Assembly: GCF_041081105.1 (NCBI RefSeq)
Contig: NZ_CP163528.1
Coordinates: 3,472,001 to 3,536,000 of the forward strand
Direction: 5' to 3'
Length of the DNA stretch: 64,000 nucleotides
From: Promicromonospora sp. Populi
GTDB taxonomy: Bacteria > Actinomycetota > Actinomycetes > Actinomycetales > Cellulomonadaceae
The notes under the pieces were generated by a model that saw only the letters and a list, made by a program, of their open reading frames with translations, searched no databases and was not told the DNA's origin. How positions within the stretch are numbered: position 1 is the stretch's first letter; each line of letters starts with the position of its first letter. Shown here piece after piece: positions 44,212 through 52,419 of this stretch. Made by a program: the position numbers and the translations under genes.

Positions 44212-45339
44212 TCAGAGCGCGGCGGCGACCACCGCCACGAACTCGTCGACGTCCGCCTCAGTGGTGTCCCAGGCACACATCCAGCGGACCTCGACGCGGT
44301 CGGGCGTCTCGCCCGGCGCCCAGTCGTAGAACCGGGCGTGCGCACGGACCCGGTCGGCCGCCGCCCGGGGCAGCGTCGCGAACACGACGTTCGCCTCGGT
44401 CGGGTAGGCGAAACGAAGCCCCGTCTGCTCGGCAGGCCCGGCCGGATCCGGCCCGGTCAGCCCTGCCGCCTCGAGCCCGGCGCGCAGGCGCGCCGCCATC
44501 GTGTTGGAGTGCGCTGCGTTGCGCAGCCACAGGGGCGCACCCTCGCCGGCGCCGGAAACCGGCGTGCCCGCCTCGCCGAGCAGCGCCAGGAGCTGCGCCG
44601 AGACGAACCGCGTCTTCGACGCGAGCTGCATGGTGGCCTTGCGCAGGTACGGCACGGCCTCGCTCAGGTCCGACGGCGCGTCGCCGACGCCGTCGGACAG
44701 CACCACCACCGCCTCACCCAGCATGCCGCCGTTCTTCGCCGCGCCGAGGGACACGATGTCGGCCCCGACGTCGGTGGTGATCTCCCGCAGCCCGACGCCG
44801 AGCGTGGCCGCGGCGTTCGCGAGCCGGGACCCGTCGATGTGCACCCGCAGGCCTGCCGCGTGGGCGGTGTCCGCGAGCAGCTTGAGGTCAGTGACCGAGT
44901 AGACCGTGCCGAGCTCGGTCACCTGCGTGAGGCTGAGGACCGCCGGCTGCGCGCGGTGCACGTCACCGAGGTCGCCGGTCCAGCGGTCGACGGCGTCCGG
45001 CCCGATCCGGCCCGCCACGTTCGGGACGGCCAGGAGCTTGAGGCCGCCCACCCGCTCGGGCGCACCGTTCTCGTCCGTGTGGATGTGCGCGCAGTCGCTG
45101 GCGATGACCCCGCCCCAGCGCGGTGCGGCGGCCATGAGGCTGATGACGTTCGCGCCAGTGCCGTTCAGCACGGGGAAGATCCGCGCCGAAGCGCCGAAGA
45201 CCTCAGCAGCGCGGTCCTGGAGGCGGGCGGACACCGGGTCGTCGCCGTACGAGACGGCGGCTCCGTCGTTGACCGCGACGATCGCAGCCATGACCTCGGG
45301 GTGGACGGGGGCGTAGTTGTCAGAGGCGAAGTGCTGCAC
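44212..45339 (-). CDS. ltaE: Low-specificity threonine aldolase (beta-eliminating lyase family)
   Basis: A 375-residue PLP enzyme splitting L-threonine or allo-threonine into glycine and acetaldehyde. FASDNYAPVHPEVMAAI opens it, GGVIASDCAHIHTDENGAPE follows, and the PLP lysine lies in VSLGAAKNGGMLGEAVVV; HIDGSRLANAAA carries the cofactor Asp. GTG 45339 is preceded by GGAG at good spacing. It probably shares a transcript with lpqI, 19 bp downstream. Confidence 0.9.
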   Translation of the reverse strand: MQHFASDNYAPVHPEVMAAIVAVNDGAAVSYGDDPVSARLQDRAAEVFGASARIFPVLNGTGANVISLMAAAPRWGGVIASDCAHIHTDENGAPERVGGLKLLAVPNVAGRIGPDAVDRWTGDLGDVHRAQPAVLSLTQVTELGTVYSVTDLKLLADTAHAAGLRVHIDGSRLANAAATLGVGLREITTDVGADIVSLGAAKNGGMLGEAVVVLSDGVGDAPSDLSEAVPYLRKATMQLASKTRFVSAQLLALLGEAGTPVSGAGEGAPLWLRNAAHSNTMAARLRAGLEAAGLTGPDPAGPAEQTGLRFAYPTEANVVFATLPRAAADRVRAHARFYDWAPGETPDRVEVRWMCAWDTTEADVDEFVAVVAAAL

Positions 45340-45397
45340 GAGCCCATTCTCCGCCCGCCGGAACCGGGTCCCGCTCACCGGAGCCGAGCAAAACGAA

Positions 45398-45427
45398 GGC
45401 CCGGTCACCTCGAAAGGTGACCGGGCC
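45398..45427 (-). terminator. Terminator of the cold-shock gene
   Basis: Arms GGCCCGGTCACCT (45398-45410) and AGGTGACCGGGCC (45415-45427) are perfect 13-mers around CGAA. On the minus strand they are followed by TTCGTTTT, so this is a rho-independent terminator after the csp gene. Confidence 0.9.
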
Positions 45428-45477
45428 GACGTCGTACAACCAGTGGGCTCAGACGAGCCCCGGACCGGCTGTCAAGA

Positions 45478-45681
45478 TCAGATCGGGCGGATGTTCTCCG
45501 CCTGGAGGCCCTTGGGGCCCTGCTTCACGTCGAACTCGACGCGCTGGTTCTCCTCCAGCGAGCGGTAGCCGCTCGACTGGATCGCGCTGAAGTGGGCGAA
45601 CACGTCCTGCCCACCGTCCTCGGGTGCGATGAACCCGAAGCCCTTCTCGGCGTTGAACCACTTGACGGTTCCGAATGCCAT
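45478..45681 (-). CDS. cspA: Cold-shock protein (CspA family)
   Basis: A 67-residue single-domain OB-fold RNA chaperone. The RNA-binding motifs [12 protein letters not shown] and DVFAHFSAI are intact, and the ending [13 protein letters not shown] is standard. ATG 45681 is preceded by AAGGAGCAGTAC. The open frame continues upstream, but that part is the untranslated leader. It has its own terminator. Family members unwind mRNA structure; some are constitutive, some cold-induced. Confidence 0.96.
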   Translation of the reverse strand: MAFGTVKWFNAEKGFGFIAPEDGGQDVFAHFSAIQSSGYRSLEENQRVEFDVKQGPKGLQAENIRPI

Positions 45682-46019
45682 GTACTGCTCCTTGCAAGAT
45701 GCGACGACCCCGGCCTTCGGGATCGCAGTAATCACGGTGTCGTCGTCATCTCTTGGAAGAACGATCGAGGCACTGCAACGCACCAAGCGTACCCGCCCTC
45801 GTCCAGGAAAGCCCGACCAATCTGAGTGACGTGCGTCAGGCGGACGAGGGGATGAACTTTCCTTGGGTCTAGAGTGAGCTGGGTCACGTCCTCGTAACAA
45901 TAACTGCCCATGGGGTCGATTCGACACGTGGGCGTTACACAAGATGGCTACTTTCATCGACCACGACGGAGCAAAGTGCGCCGTTCGGATCCACTCCCGC
46001 TTGAAGGGGAACAGCAGAC
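45682..46019. other. Divergent promoter region of cspA and livK
   Basis: This 338-bp gap holds no convincing gene. The left part should be the leader of cspA on the minus strand, which in this family is often long and structured. A TGACG-TG-CGTCA palindrome lies at 45827-45838 near the middle. The right part is the livK promoter and leader, ending in AAGGGGAACAGCAGAC before the ATG. I could not assign -35/-10 boxes with confidence. Confidence 0.6.
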
Positions 46020-47300
46020 ATGATTCGACGTTCCACGGCTGCGCGTGGTCTCGCGCTAGCGGCAGTCCTCAGCGTGGGCCTGGCAGCCTGCTCCACCTCG
46101 GGAAATGGCGGAGAAGGTGAGGGTTCAACCGAGCCGCTCACCATCGGCACCATCCTCCCGGTCACCGGTTCCCTCGCCTACCTCGGCCCGCCCGAGTTCG
46201 CCGGCGTCGGACTTGCGGTCGACGAGATCAACGAGGCCGGAGGTGTGCTCGGCAACGACGTGGCGGTCGAAGCCGGTGACTCCGGCGACTCGACCGACAT
46301 GAGCGTCTCGACCAACACCGCCACCGACCTCATCGGCAACAGCGTGGACGTCGCCATCGGCGCGGCCTCCTCGTCCGTCTCGCAGAACGTGATTGACCAG
46401 TTCACCGAGGCCGGGGTGCTCCAGATCTCCCCCGCGAACACCGCGAACGAGCTGTCCGGTGTCAGCGACCTGTACGCGCGCACCGCCCCGCCGGACACGG
46501 TGCAGGGTGCGGCGCTCGGTTCGCTCATCCTCGACGCCGGTCACCAGTCGGTCGCCTTCCTCGTCCAGAACGAGACCTACGGCACCGGCCTGCGCGACGT
46601 CGTGCAGTCGACCCTCGAGGCCGCAGGTGCCGAGGTTGTCTACGGCGGCACCGGCGACGGCGACGAGTTCGCCCCGGGCGAGACCAACTTCTCGTCCATC
46701 GTCACCGACGCGCTGGCCTCCGAGCCGGACGCGATCGCCATCATCGCGTTCGAGGAGACGACCGCGGCCGTGTCCGAGCTCGTCTCCCAGGGCTGGGACT
46801 TCAATGGGACGACGTACTTCTGCGACGGCAACACCGCCGACTACTCGGAAGACTTCGACCCGGGGACGCTGGAGGGCGTCCAGGGCACCATCCCCGGTGC
46901 CGACGCCGCGCAGTCCTTCAAGGACGCAGCGAACGCCTGGTACGAGGAGAACGAGGGCGAAGCGCTCACGGACTACGCGTACGCTGCTGAGTCGTACGAC
47001 GCCGTGATCCTCGCCGCGCTCGCCGCGGTGAAGGCGGAGTCGACCTCCGGTACCGACATCGCCGCGGAGCTCCGTGCGGTGTCCGGCGCGAACGGTGGCA
47101 CCGAGGTGACCACCTTCGCGGAGGGTGTCGAGGCACTCGAAGCCGGTGACGAGATCCACTACATGGGTGTCTCCGGCATCGGCCCGATCAACGAGGACAA
47201 CGACCCGTCGTCCGCGTTCGTCGGTGTCTACAACTACGACGGTGACAACGCGATCGTCTTCGACCGCACCATCGAGGGATCTGTCGAGGCCGAGGGCTGA
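46020..47300 (+). CDS. livK: Branched-chain amino acid ABC transporter substrate-binding lipoprotein LivK
   Basis: A 426-residue Peripla_BP_6-type lipoprotein. The lipobox is [42 protein letters not shown] and [18 protein letters not shown] are typical of Leu/Ile/Val-binding proteins. It is the only such gene in the window and should feed livHMGF, although it lies 5.7 kb from livH and is transcribed on its own. Branched-chain amino acids are the family default; other ligands are possible. A hairpin follows at 47326-47355. Confidence 0.92.
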   Translation: MIRRSTAARGLALAAVLSVGLAACSTSGNGGEGEGSTEPLTIGTILPVTGSLAYLGPPEFAGVGLAVDEINEAGGVLGNDVAVEAGDSGDSTDMSVSTNTATDLIGNSVDVAIGAASSSVSQNVIDQFTEAGVLQISPANTANELSGVSDLYARTAPPDTVQGAALGSLILDAGHQSVAFLVQNETYGTGLRDVVQSTLEAAGAEVVYGGTGDGDEFAPGETNFSSIVTDALASEPDAIAIIAFEETTAAVSELVSQGWDFNGTTYFCDGNTADYSEDFDPGTLEGVQGTIPGADAAQSFKDAANAWYEENEGEALTDYAYAAESYDAVILAALAAVKAESTSGTDIAAELRAVSGANGGTEVTTFAEGVEALEAGDEIHYMGVSGIGPINEDNDPSSAFVGVYNYDGDNAIVFDRTIEGSVEAEG

Positions 47301-47325
47301 CGCTCCCGGCAAAGACACATACCGG

Positions 47326-47355
47326 AGCCCGGTCACCGCACGCGGTGGCCGGGCT
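47326..47355 (+). terminator. Terminator after livK
   Basis: AGCCCGGTCACCGC (47326-47339) pairs with GCGGTGGCCGGGCT (47342-47355), one G-U pair, 26 bp after the livK stop. A short run TTCGGCGTG follows. Confidence 0.75.
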
Positions 47356-47482
47356 TCGGCGTGTCTCGTTCACGTGTTCGGGGCACGATGGGTGGGAACC
47401 CGGGGCGACGGCCCGCCGTTGAGCCTGGTGGACCGTCAGCACTGAACCCTCCAGCACTGAACCTCACGAAGGACTTGAGACC

Positions 47483-48217
47483 ATGGGCTTTCTCGACCGA
47501 CTGCTCGGCCGCGAGCCGCGCGAGCAGATCCCCGGCATGTACCAGGGCGGCGGTGCGCCGCGACAGCAGTACGGGCAGGCGCCGGGCCAGACGCCGGAGT
47601 ACGGGACCGCACCCGTCTACGGCTCGGCCGCGAGCACCGGCCGCAGCGAGGACGAGGTGGCGGTCGAGCGGTACCGCTACCTGCTGCGCACGGCCCCGCC
47701 GGACCGGGTCGAGGAGGCGCACGCGGAGGCGTTCGCGCAGCTCACGCCCGAGCAGCGGACCCAGGTCCTCGCCCAGCTGAGCGAGACCGTGCCGCCCGGC
47801 GAGCGGGCGACGTCGGATGACCCGCGCGACCTGGCCCGCATGGCCACCCGCGCGGAGATGCGCAACCCCGGCACTCTCGAGCGGAACTTCGGTGCGAGCC
47901 GCGGGCCGGGCTTCGGCTCCATGCTCGGCGCCAGCATGCTCGGCACGATCGGCGGCATGGTCATCGGCTCGGCGGTGGCCGACATGATGTTCGGCAGCTC
48001 CTTCGGTGACCCGGCCCAGGACTTCGCCGGCGGCGAGGAGGGCGCCGGTGCCGAAGGCGGCGGCGAGGAAGCGGGCGCCGAGGCCGGGGCCGAGCCGGTC
48101 GAGGCCTCCGGTGCCGATGCCGGCGGTGACGCCGGTGCTGACGCGGGCGGCGGATTCTTCGGCGACTTCGGCGGGGGCGACTTCGGCGGAGGGGACTTCG
48201 GGGGCGGCGACTTCTAG
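47483..48217 (+). CDS. Uncharacterised protein with glycine-rich, GDF-repeat C-terminus
   Basis: A 244-residue protein of unknown function. Residues 1-50 are Gly/Gln/Pro-rich after MGFLDRLLGREPR. Residues about 55-135 form a helical, charged region (EVAVERYRYLLRTAPPDRVEEAHAEAF cut to this part, then LTPEQRTQVLAQLSE). Residues 145-170 are a Gly/Met-rich hydrophobic stretch (MLGASMLGTIGGMVIGSAVAD). The tail is Glu/Ala/Gly-rich and ends in four GDF units (FGGGDFGGGDF). Similar proteins in actinobacteria are sometimes mislabelled cation-transporting ATPases; I see no ATPase motif. It may associate with the membrane. Confidence 0.8.
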   Translation: MGFLDRLLGREPREQIPGMYQGGGAPRQQYGQAPGQTPEYGTAPVYGSAASTGRSEDEVAVERYRYLLRTAPPDRVEEAHAEAFAQLTPEQRTQVLAQLSETVPPGERATSDDPRDLARMATRAEMRNPGTLERNFGASRGPGFGSMLGASMLGTIGGMVIGSAVADMMFGSSFGDPAQDFAGGEEGAGAEGGGEEAGAEAGAEPVEASGADAGGDAGADAGGGFFGDFGGGDFGGGDFGGGDF

Positions 48218-48230
48218 CCCCGGTGCGCAC

Positions 48231-48266
48231 AGGAGGGCCAGAGCGAAATTTTGCTCTGGCCCTCCT
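48231..48266. terminator. Bidirectional terminator
   Basis: AGGAGGGCCAGAGC (48231-48244) and GCTCTGGCCCTCCT (48253-48266) are perfect 14-bp arms around GAAATTTT, between the convergent GDF-repeat gene and the nuclease-helicase gene. Confidence 0.9.
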
Positions 48267-48292
48267 TTGCGCGGTTCTTGTCTGCCCGGTGG

Positions 48293-51200
48293 TCAGGTGC
48301 CGATGAGGCGCAGGAACCCGCCGAGCTCCATGAGATGGCGCACGCCGTCGGCCTCCAGGTCTCCCGGCAGGTAGTCGGTCAGGCGCGGCGCCGAGATCAC
48401 CACCGCCCGCCACTGAGCGCGGGACACCGCCACGTTGATGCGGTTGCGCGACAGCAGGAATCCCATGCCGCGGGAGACGTCGTCGGGCGTCGAGGCGGCG
48501 AGCGTCAGGATCGCCACCGGTGCCTCCCGGCCTTGGAACATGTCGACGGTGCCGACGGGAACCTCGCCCAGCCCGGCGGCGCGCAACGCCTGGCGGACCA
48601 GGTGGACCTGGGCGTTGTAGGCGGCAACCACCACCACGTCGTCGGGCCCGAGTGGGCGGGACGGACGGCCGGCGCCCGGAGCCCACCGCCGCCCGATCAC
48701 GTCCTGCACCTGGCGCACCACCTCGTCCGCTTCCTCGGGGGACGATGTGGAGTGCCCCTCGTGGGCTACCGGGGCGTGCACGACCCCGGGGTCCACGCCG
48801 TCCAGCAGGCGCGTGGTGGTGACCGGGTTGGCCGAGAGCCGGCCCGCATAGGAGAGCTGGGACACGGCGGCGCAGACCGCCGGGTGCATCCGCCACGACT
48901 CGGGCAGGAGGTAGCCCAGCCCATCGGGCAGCACGGAGCTGCCTGCCGCGAGCCACGCGAGCGCCGACTCGTCGACCGGTTCGGGATGCCGGCCCTGGCT
49001 CACCTGCGGGAGCTGCTGCGGATCACCGAGGAGCAGGAGACGCTGCGCGGCCCGTCCGACGGCCACGGTGTCGGCGAGCGAGAACTGCCCGGCCTCGTCG
49101 ACGACGAGCAGGTCGAGCCCCTCGTCCGGCCAGCGCTCGTGCGCGAAGTCCCAGGCGGTGCCGCCCACCACACAACCCCCGCTGCTGCGCGTGGCGAACT
49201 CCGCTAGCTTCTCGCTGTTCACCTCCTGCCATGGCCGGGCGGTTTGCTGCTCGGTGCCCTTCGCCCGCTGCTTCTTCGCGACCAGCTCGACCGGGACGCC
49301 CGCCTTCTCGACGACGGCGCTCAGCATGTTCTCGACCGCCGCGTGCGACTGGGCCACCACGCCCACCCGCCAGCCCGCGCCCACCAGCTTGGCCACGACG
49401 TGGGACCCGACGTGCGTCTTGCCGGTGCCGGGCGGGCCCTGCACCGCGAGGTAGGAGTGATCGAGCCGCTCGACGGCGGCAAGCACGGCCGCCTCCAGGT
49501 CGAGCCCGCGGCCGTCGTCGCCGGCTACCCCGCCATCGCCGGCTACCTCGCCGAGCGCCGGCAGGTCCCCGCCACCGACCAGTCGGGGCGGCCGGCGGCG
49601 CAGCAGGTCGACGGCGGCACCGTCGGGCAGCGTACGGTCCGCGTCCCAGGAGGCGAGGCCAGCGCGGGCGGCGTCCTCGACCGCGCGCTCCTGCGCGTCG
49701 TGCGCGGGGCCGCGCTGCGGCGCGAGAGCGACCGGGATCTGGTCGTGCGGCTCCGCTCCCCCGGACAACCGCTCCCGCAGGACGACGACGTCACAGCCGC
49801 GCGGCAGGTCGTCCCCCTCCCCGTCGAGCGCCCGCACCTCCAGGACAACACCGCCGGCGTGCTCACCCCGGATGGCTCGCGCCTCCAGCTCACCGACGAC
49901 GGGCGGCACGGGCTGGTCGTACAGAACGTGCACGGGATCGCCGACCCCAAGGTCGGACCCGTCGACCCGGGACCCGTCGAGCATGCGCCCCACCAGCTCG
50001 ATCTCCCGCGAGGGGAGCCGGTCACGCCCCACGACACTCCAGTCGCGCAACACGCCGGAACGTTCCACGTGGAACGTCGACCGACGACCGGGCCACTCGT
50101 CCAGCGGCAGCTCCAGCCGCGCGAAGTGCTCCAGCCAGAAGGGCTTCTCCTCCCGCTGGTAATACCCGACGGCGGCCCCTAACAGCGCAAGCGCCTGCAC
50201 CTCAAGCGACCGCTCCCCCCGGTTCTCCCCCACCCGCGAGGCGATCTCCCCGGCCAACGCCAGCCGCCGCTCCCGCCCAACCCGCCGAGCCAGCGCCCGA
50301 GGCGACTCCTCGCCCTGGCCGGTGGCTCGGTCAATGCCACGGTCAACGTCAACAGCAGCAGGCTCACCCCCGACCTCTGTGGGCCCCCCTCGCTCAACGG
50401 CCCCCTCCCCGCCAACCCCAACCCCCTGCGCAGGCGACGCACCAGCGGAGGCCGTGGGGAGCGAGAATGCGCGCGCGGATGTATCTGTTCCCGAAGTGGA
50501 GGGCCCCCTGGGGCCCGTGAACGCATCCGCGCGCGCGTTCTCGCTCCCCACGGCCGCCCCAGCCACAACAACAGACCCGACCGACGAACGCGCACCCCTC
50601 AACCAATCCAGCAACCGCAAAGTAGACCGGCAGTCGTACTCGTTGTAGTCCAAGATCCGCTGCCTGAGCTCTGCCGCCCGCTCGTCGCCGTCGGCTGCGA
50701 GCTTCGCGTACTCCGCGTACTCCGTAACGGACGCCGTAGCGCTCGTAACCCCCTCGCGCGCCGGGTCGTCCTGCATGTAGAGCGGTTCGAGCTTCTTGAT
50801 CGACTTCGACCGGTTCGAGATGCGCAGGCACGAGCGGACCGCCGCGTAGAGGTCGACCAGCACCCCGTCGCGCAGCAGCTGGTCCACCTCGTCCTCGTAC
50901 ACACCGTGCCGTGCCGCGATGGAGAGCAGGTGGGTCTTCTCGTAGGCGGCGTAGTGGTAGACGTGCAGGTCGGGATACGTCGCCAACCGGGCATTGAGAT
51001 AGTCGACGAAGCGGACGAGCGCGTCCCGCTCCGCCGCCAGGTCGTCGGCCCAGAGCCCGTGGAAGGGCGGGGTACCTTCGCCCGGGCCAGGTCGCTCGAC
51101 CCAGCCGAAGAGGTAGTCCAGGCCCATCGCCGGCGCCTGGTCGTCGCCGGGCAGGCGCTCCTCCTCCCACAGCGGGTCGCCCTCGAAGTCGAAGAACACG

Positions 51201-52276
51201 TCGCCAGGGCTGGGCGGCGGGAGCCGGTCGATGGCCTCGGTCGCCACGAGCTGCCAGCGCAGTCGCGCCTCGGGTCCGTCCGGGTCGACGCCGTCGGGCA
51301 GGTGGTCGAGCGCTACCGAGCCGTCGCCGTCGTCGAGCCCGAGCTGGAGGCGCGCCTGGGCGCGCAGCCCCGCGAACCGCCCGGCGGCCATGCCGTCGGG
51401 CGGGTCCTCGGCGGTCGCGAGGGCGTCGATAGTCGTGATGCCCGACGCCGAGAGCTTCGCTCGCTGCGTCCCGTAGACGCCGCCGACCAGGAGCACGTCG
51501 CGGCTCTGCGCCGCGGCTTCCGCGCAGTCCGGGCAGCTCCGGAGCTTGCCGCAGGCCAGGTACCGCTCGTCGTCCCAGCGCACCAGCGCGTCGTCGGCCA
51601 CGTGGGTGTCCAGGACCTCGATGAGGCGCGCGCGCCGCTTGTGGAAGACGGGCAGCAGGTCGGCGAGCCGGTGTGACGTGGTCTCCCCCGTGCCCAGCAC
51701 GAGGTGCACCTCGTCGGTCGGGTCGATGCGTGCGCCGATGAGCTGGTCCGCGTACGCGGCGAGCTGGAGCAGCGCGCGGACCTTGGTGCGGCGCGCGAGC
51801 TTGGAGTCGTGCACGGCGTACCGCGGCACAACGCCCGGGTCGCCGAGGTGAATCCCCTCACCGAGCGGGTCGTGCACCAGGAAGTCGGCCCGGCCGTGGA
51901 ACCGGCCGTCGAAGAATGAGGCCTGGTAGACCACGTCGGCGCCCTGCTCCATCGCGGCCAGCGTGCGCGCGTGCGCGTCGGCCAGGTCGTCGCGGGACAT
52001 CCGGCGCGCCGGCGCGACCTCCAGCACCCCGCCGACACGCTCGGCGCCCGCCGGGCCGAAGGAGCGGAGATACCCGTCCAGGACGCGGCGTTCATGATCC
52101 TCACCGAGGGCCGCGGTGCGGGCGAGCATCTCGTCCTCCTCCCGTGGCCTGCGGGGGATGCGGCCGAGGAGCTCGTCGAGGCGTCGCAGCAGGCGAAACT
52201 CGCACTCGCCCGCGATCACTAGGTCGCTTGCGGAGTGCACCAGGGTGCCGGCGTCTGCACGCTCCAGGAGGAACAT
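48293..52276 (-). CDS. RecB-like nuclease/DEDD exonuclease/SF1 helicase fusion (TM0106 family)
   Basis: A 1327-residue multidomain protein. Residues about 10-260: RecB/Cas4-like nuclease with GRADFLVHDP and VHDSKLARR plus QLAAYADQL, and a Cys cluster YLACGKLRSCPDC. About 350-560: DEDD-type 3'-5' exonuclease (VFFDFEGDP, YNEYDCRSTLRLL). About 900-1327: UPF1-like SF1 helicase with Walker A VQGPPGTGKTH, LLVVDEAGQFS, LGDPQQLPQV and RNRINVAVSRAQ. The linker around 575-610 is encoded by a large palindrome. ATG 52276 follows CTGGGGAC; a GTG at 52306 is in frame. A role in DNA repair or RNA/DNA processing is likely but unproven. Confidence 0.92.
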   Translation of the reverse strand: MFLLERADAGTLVHSASDLVIAGECEFRLLRRLDELLGRIPRRPREEDEMLARTAALGEDHERRVLDGYLRSFGPAGAERVGGVLEVAPARRMSRDDLADAHARTLAAMEQGADVVYQASFFDGRFHGRADFLVHDPLGEGIHLGDPGVVPRYAVHDSKLARRTKVRALLQLAAYADQLIGARIDPTDEVHLVLGTGETTSHRLADLLPVFHKRRARLIEVLDTHVADDALVRWDDERYLACGKLRSCPDCAEAAAQSRDVLLVGGVYGTQRAKLSASGITTIDALATAEDPPDGMAAGRFAGLRAQARLQLGLDDGDGSVALDHLPDGVDPDGPEARLRWQLVATEAIDRLPPPSPGDVFFDFEGDPLWEEERLPGDDQAPAMGLDYLFGWVERPGPGEGTPPFHGLWADDLAAERDALVRFVDYLNARLATYPDLHVYHYAAYEKTHLLSIAARHGVYEDEVDQLLRDGVLVDLYAAVRSCLRISNRSKSIKKLEPLYMQDDPAREGVTSATASVTEYAEYAKLAADGDERAAELRQRILDYNEYDCRSTLRLLDWLRGARSSVGSVVVAGAAVGSENARADAFTGPRGPSTSGTDTSARAFSLPTASAGASPAQGVGVGGEGAVERGGPTEVGGEPAAVDVDRGIDRATGQGEESPRALARRVGRERRLALAGEIASRVGENRGERSLEVQALALLGAAVGYYQREEKPFWLEHFARLELPLDEWPGRRSTFHVERSGVLRDWSVVGRDRLPSREIELVGRMLDGSRVDGSDLGVGDPVHVLYDQPVPPVVGELEARAIRGEHAGGVVLEVRALDGEGDDLPRGCDVVVLRERLSGGAEPHDQIPVALAPQRGPAHDAQERAVEDAARAGLASWDADRTLPDGAAVDLLRRRPPRLVGGGDLPALGEVAGDGGVAGDDGRGLDLEAAVLAAVERLDHSYLAVQGPPGTGKTHVGSHVVAKLVGAGWRVGVVAQSHAAVENMLSAVVEKAGVPVELVAKKQRAKGTEQQTARPWQEVNSEKLAEFATRSSGGCVVGGTAWDFAHERWPDEGLDLLVVDEAGQFSLADTVAVGRAAQRLLLLGDPQQLPQVSQGRHPEPVDESALAWLAAGSSVLPDGLGYLLPESWRMHPAVCAAVSQLSYAGRLSANPVTTTRLLDGVDPGVVHAPVAHEGHSTSSPEEADEVVRQVQDVIGRRWAPGAGRPSRPLGPDDVVVVAAYNAQVHLVRQALRAAGLGEVPVGTVDMFQGREAPVAILTLAASTPDDVSRGMGFLLSRNRINVAVSRAQWRAVVISAPRLTDYLPGDLEADGVRHLMELGGFLRLIGT
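50450..50555. repeat. Intragenic 106-bp palindromic element
   Basis: Left arm 50450-50481 and right arm 50524-50555 are inverted repeats matching at 31 of 32 positions (outer part GCCGTGGGGAGCGAG). The 42-bp spacer holds another hairpin, GGGCCCC/GGGGCCC. The element is in frame in the linker of the nuclease-helicase gene, and resembles an inserted palindromic repeat. It contributes about 35 residues without a stop. Confidence 0.9.
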
Positions 52277-52419
52277 GTCCCCAGGTCTACCAGTGACCCC
52301 TGACACGAGCAGGCTAGTCTCGCCCTCACAGGCGGTAGATATGTCCGGTTCGACCCCGATTCTGGCGCCAACCCGCCTGGATGGCCGATAGTGGGGCCGA
52401 CCGTATCGAAGGAGTAACC

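Noticed and set aside
48293..52276. Nuclease-helicase as part of an antiviral defence island
   Set aside because: The protein has nuclease and helicase domains, but no neighbouring methyltransferase, toxin, CRISPR or other defence gene supports this. Neighbours are ordinary envelope and transport genes.
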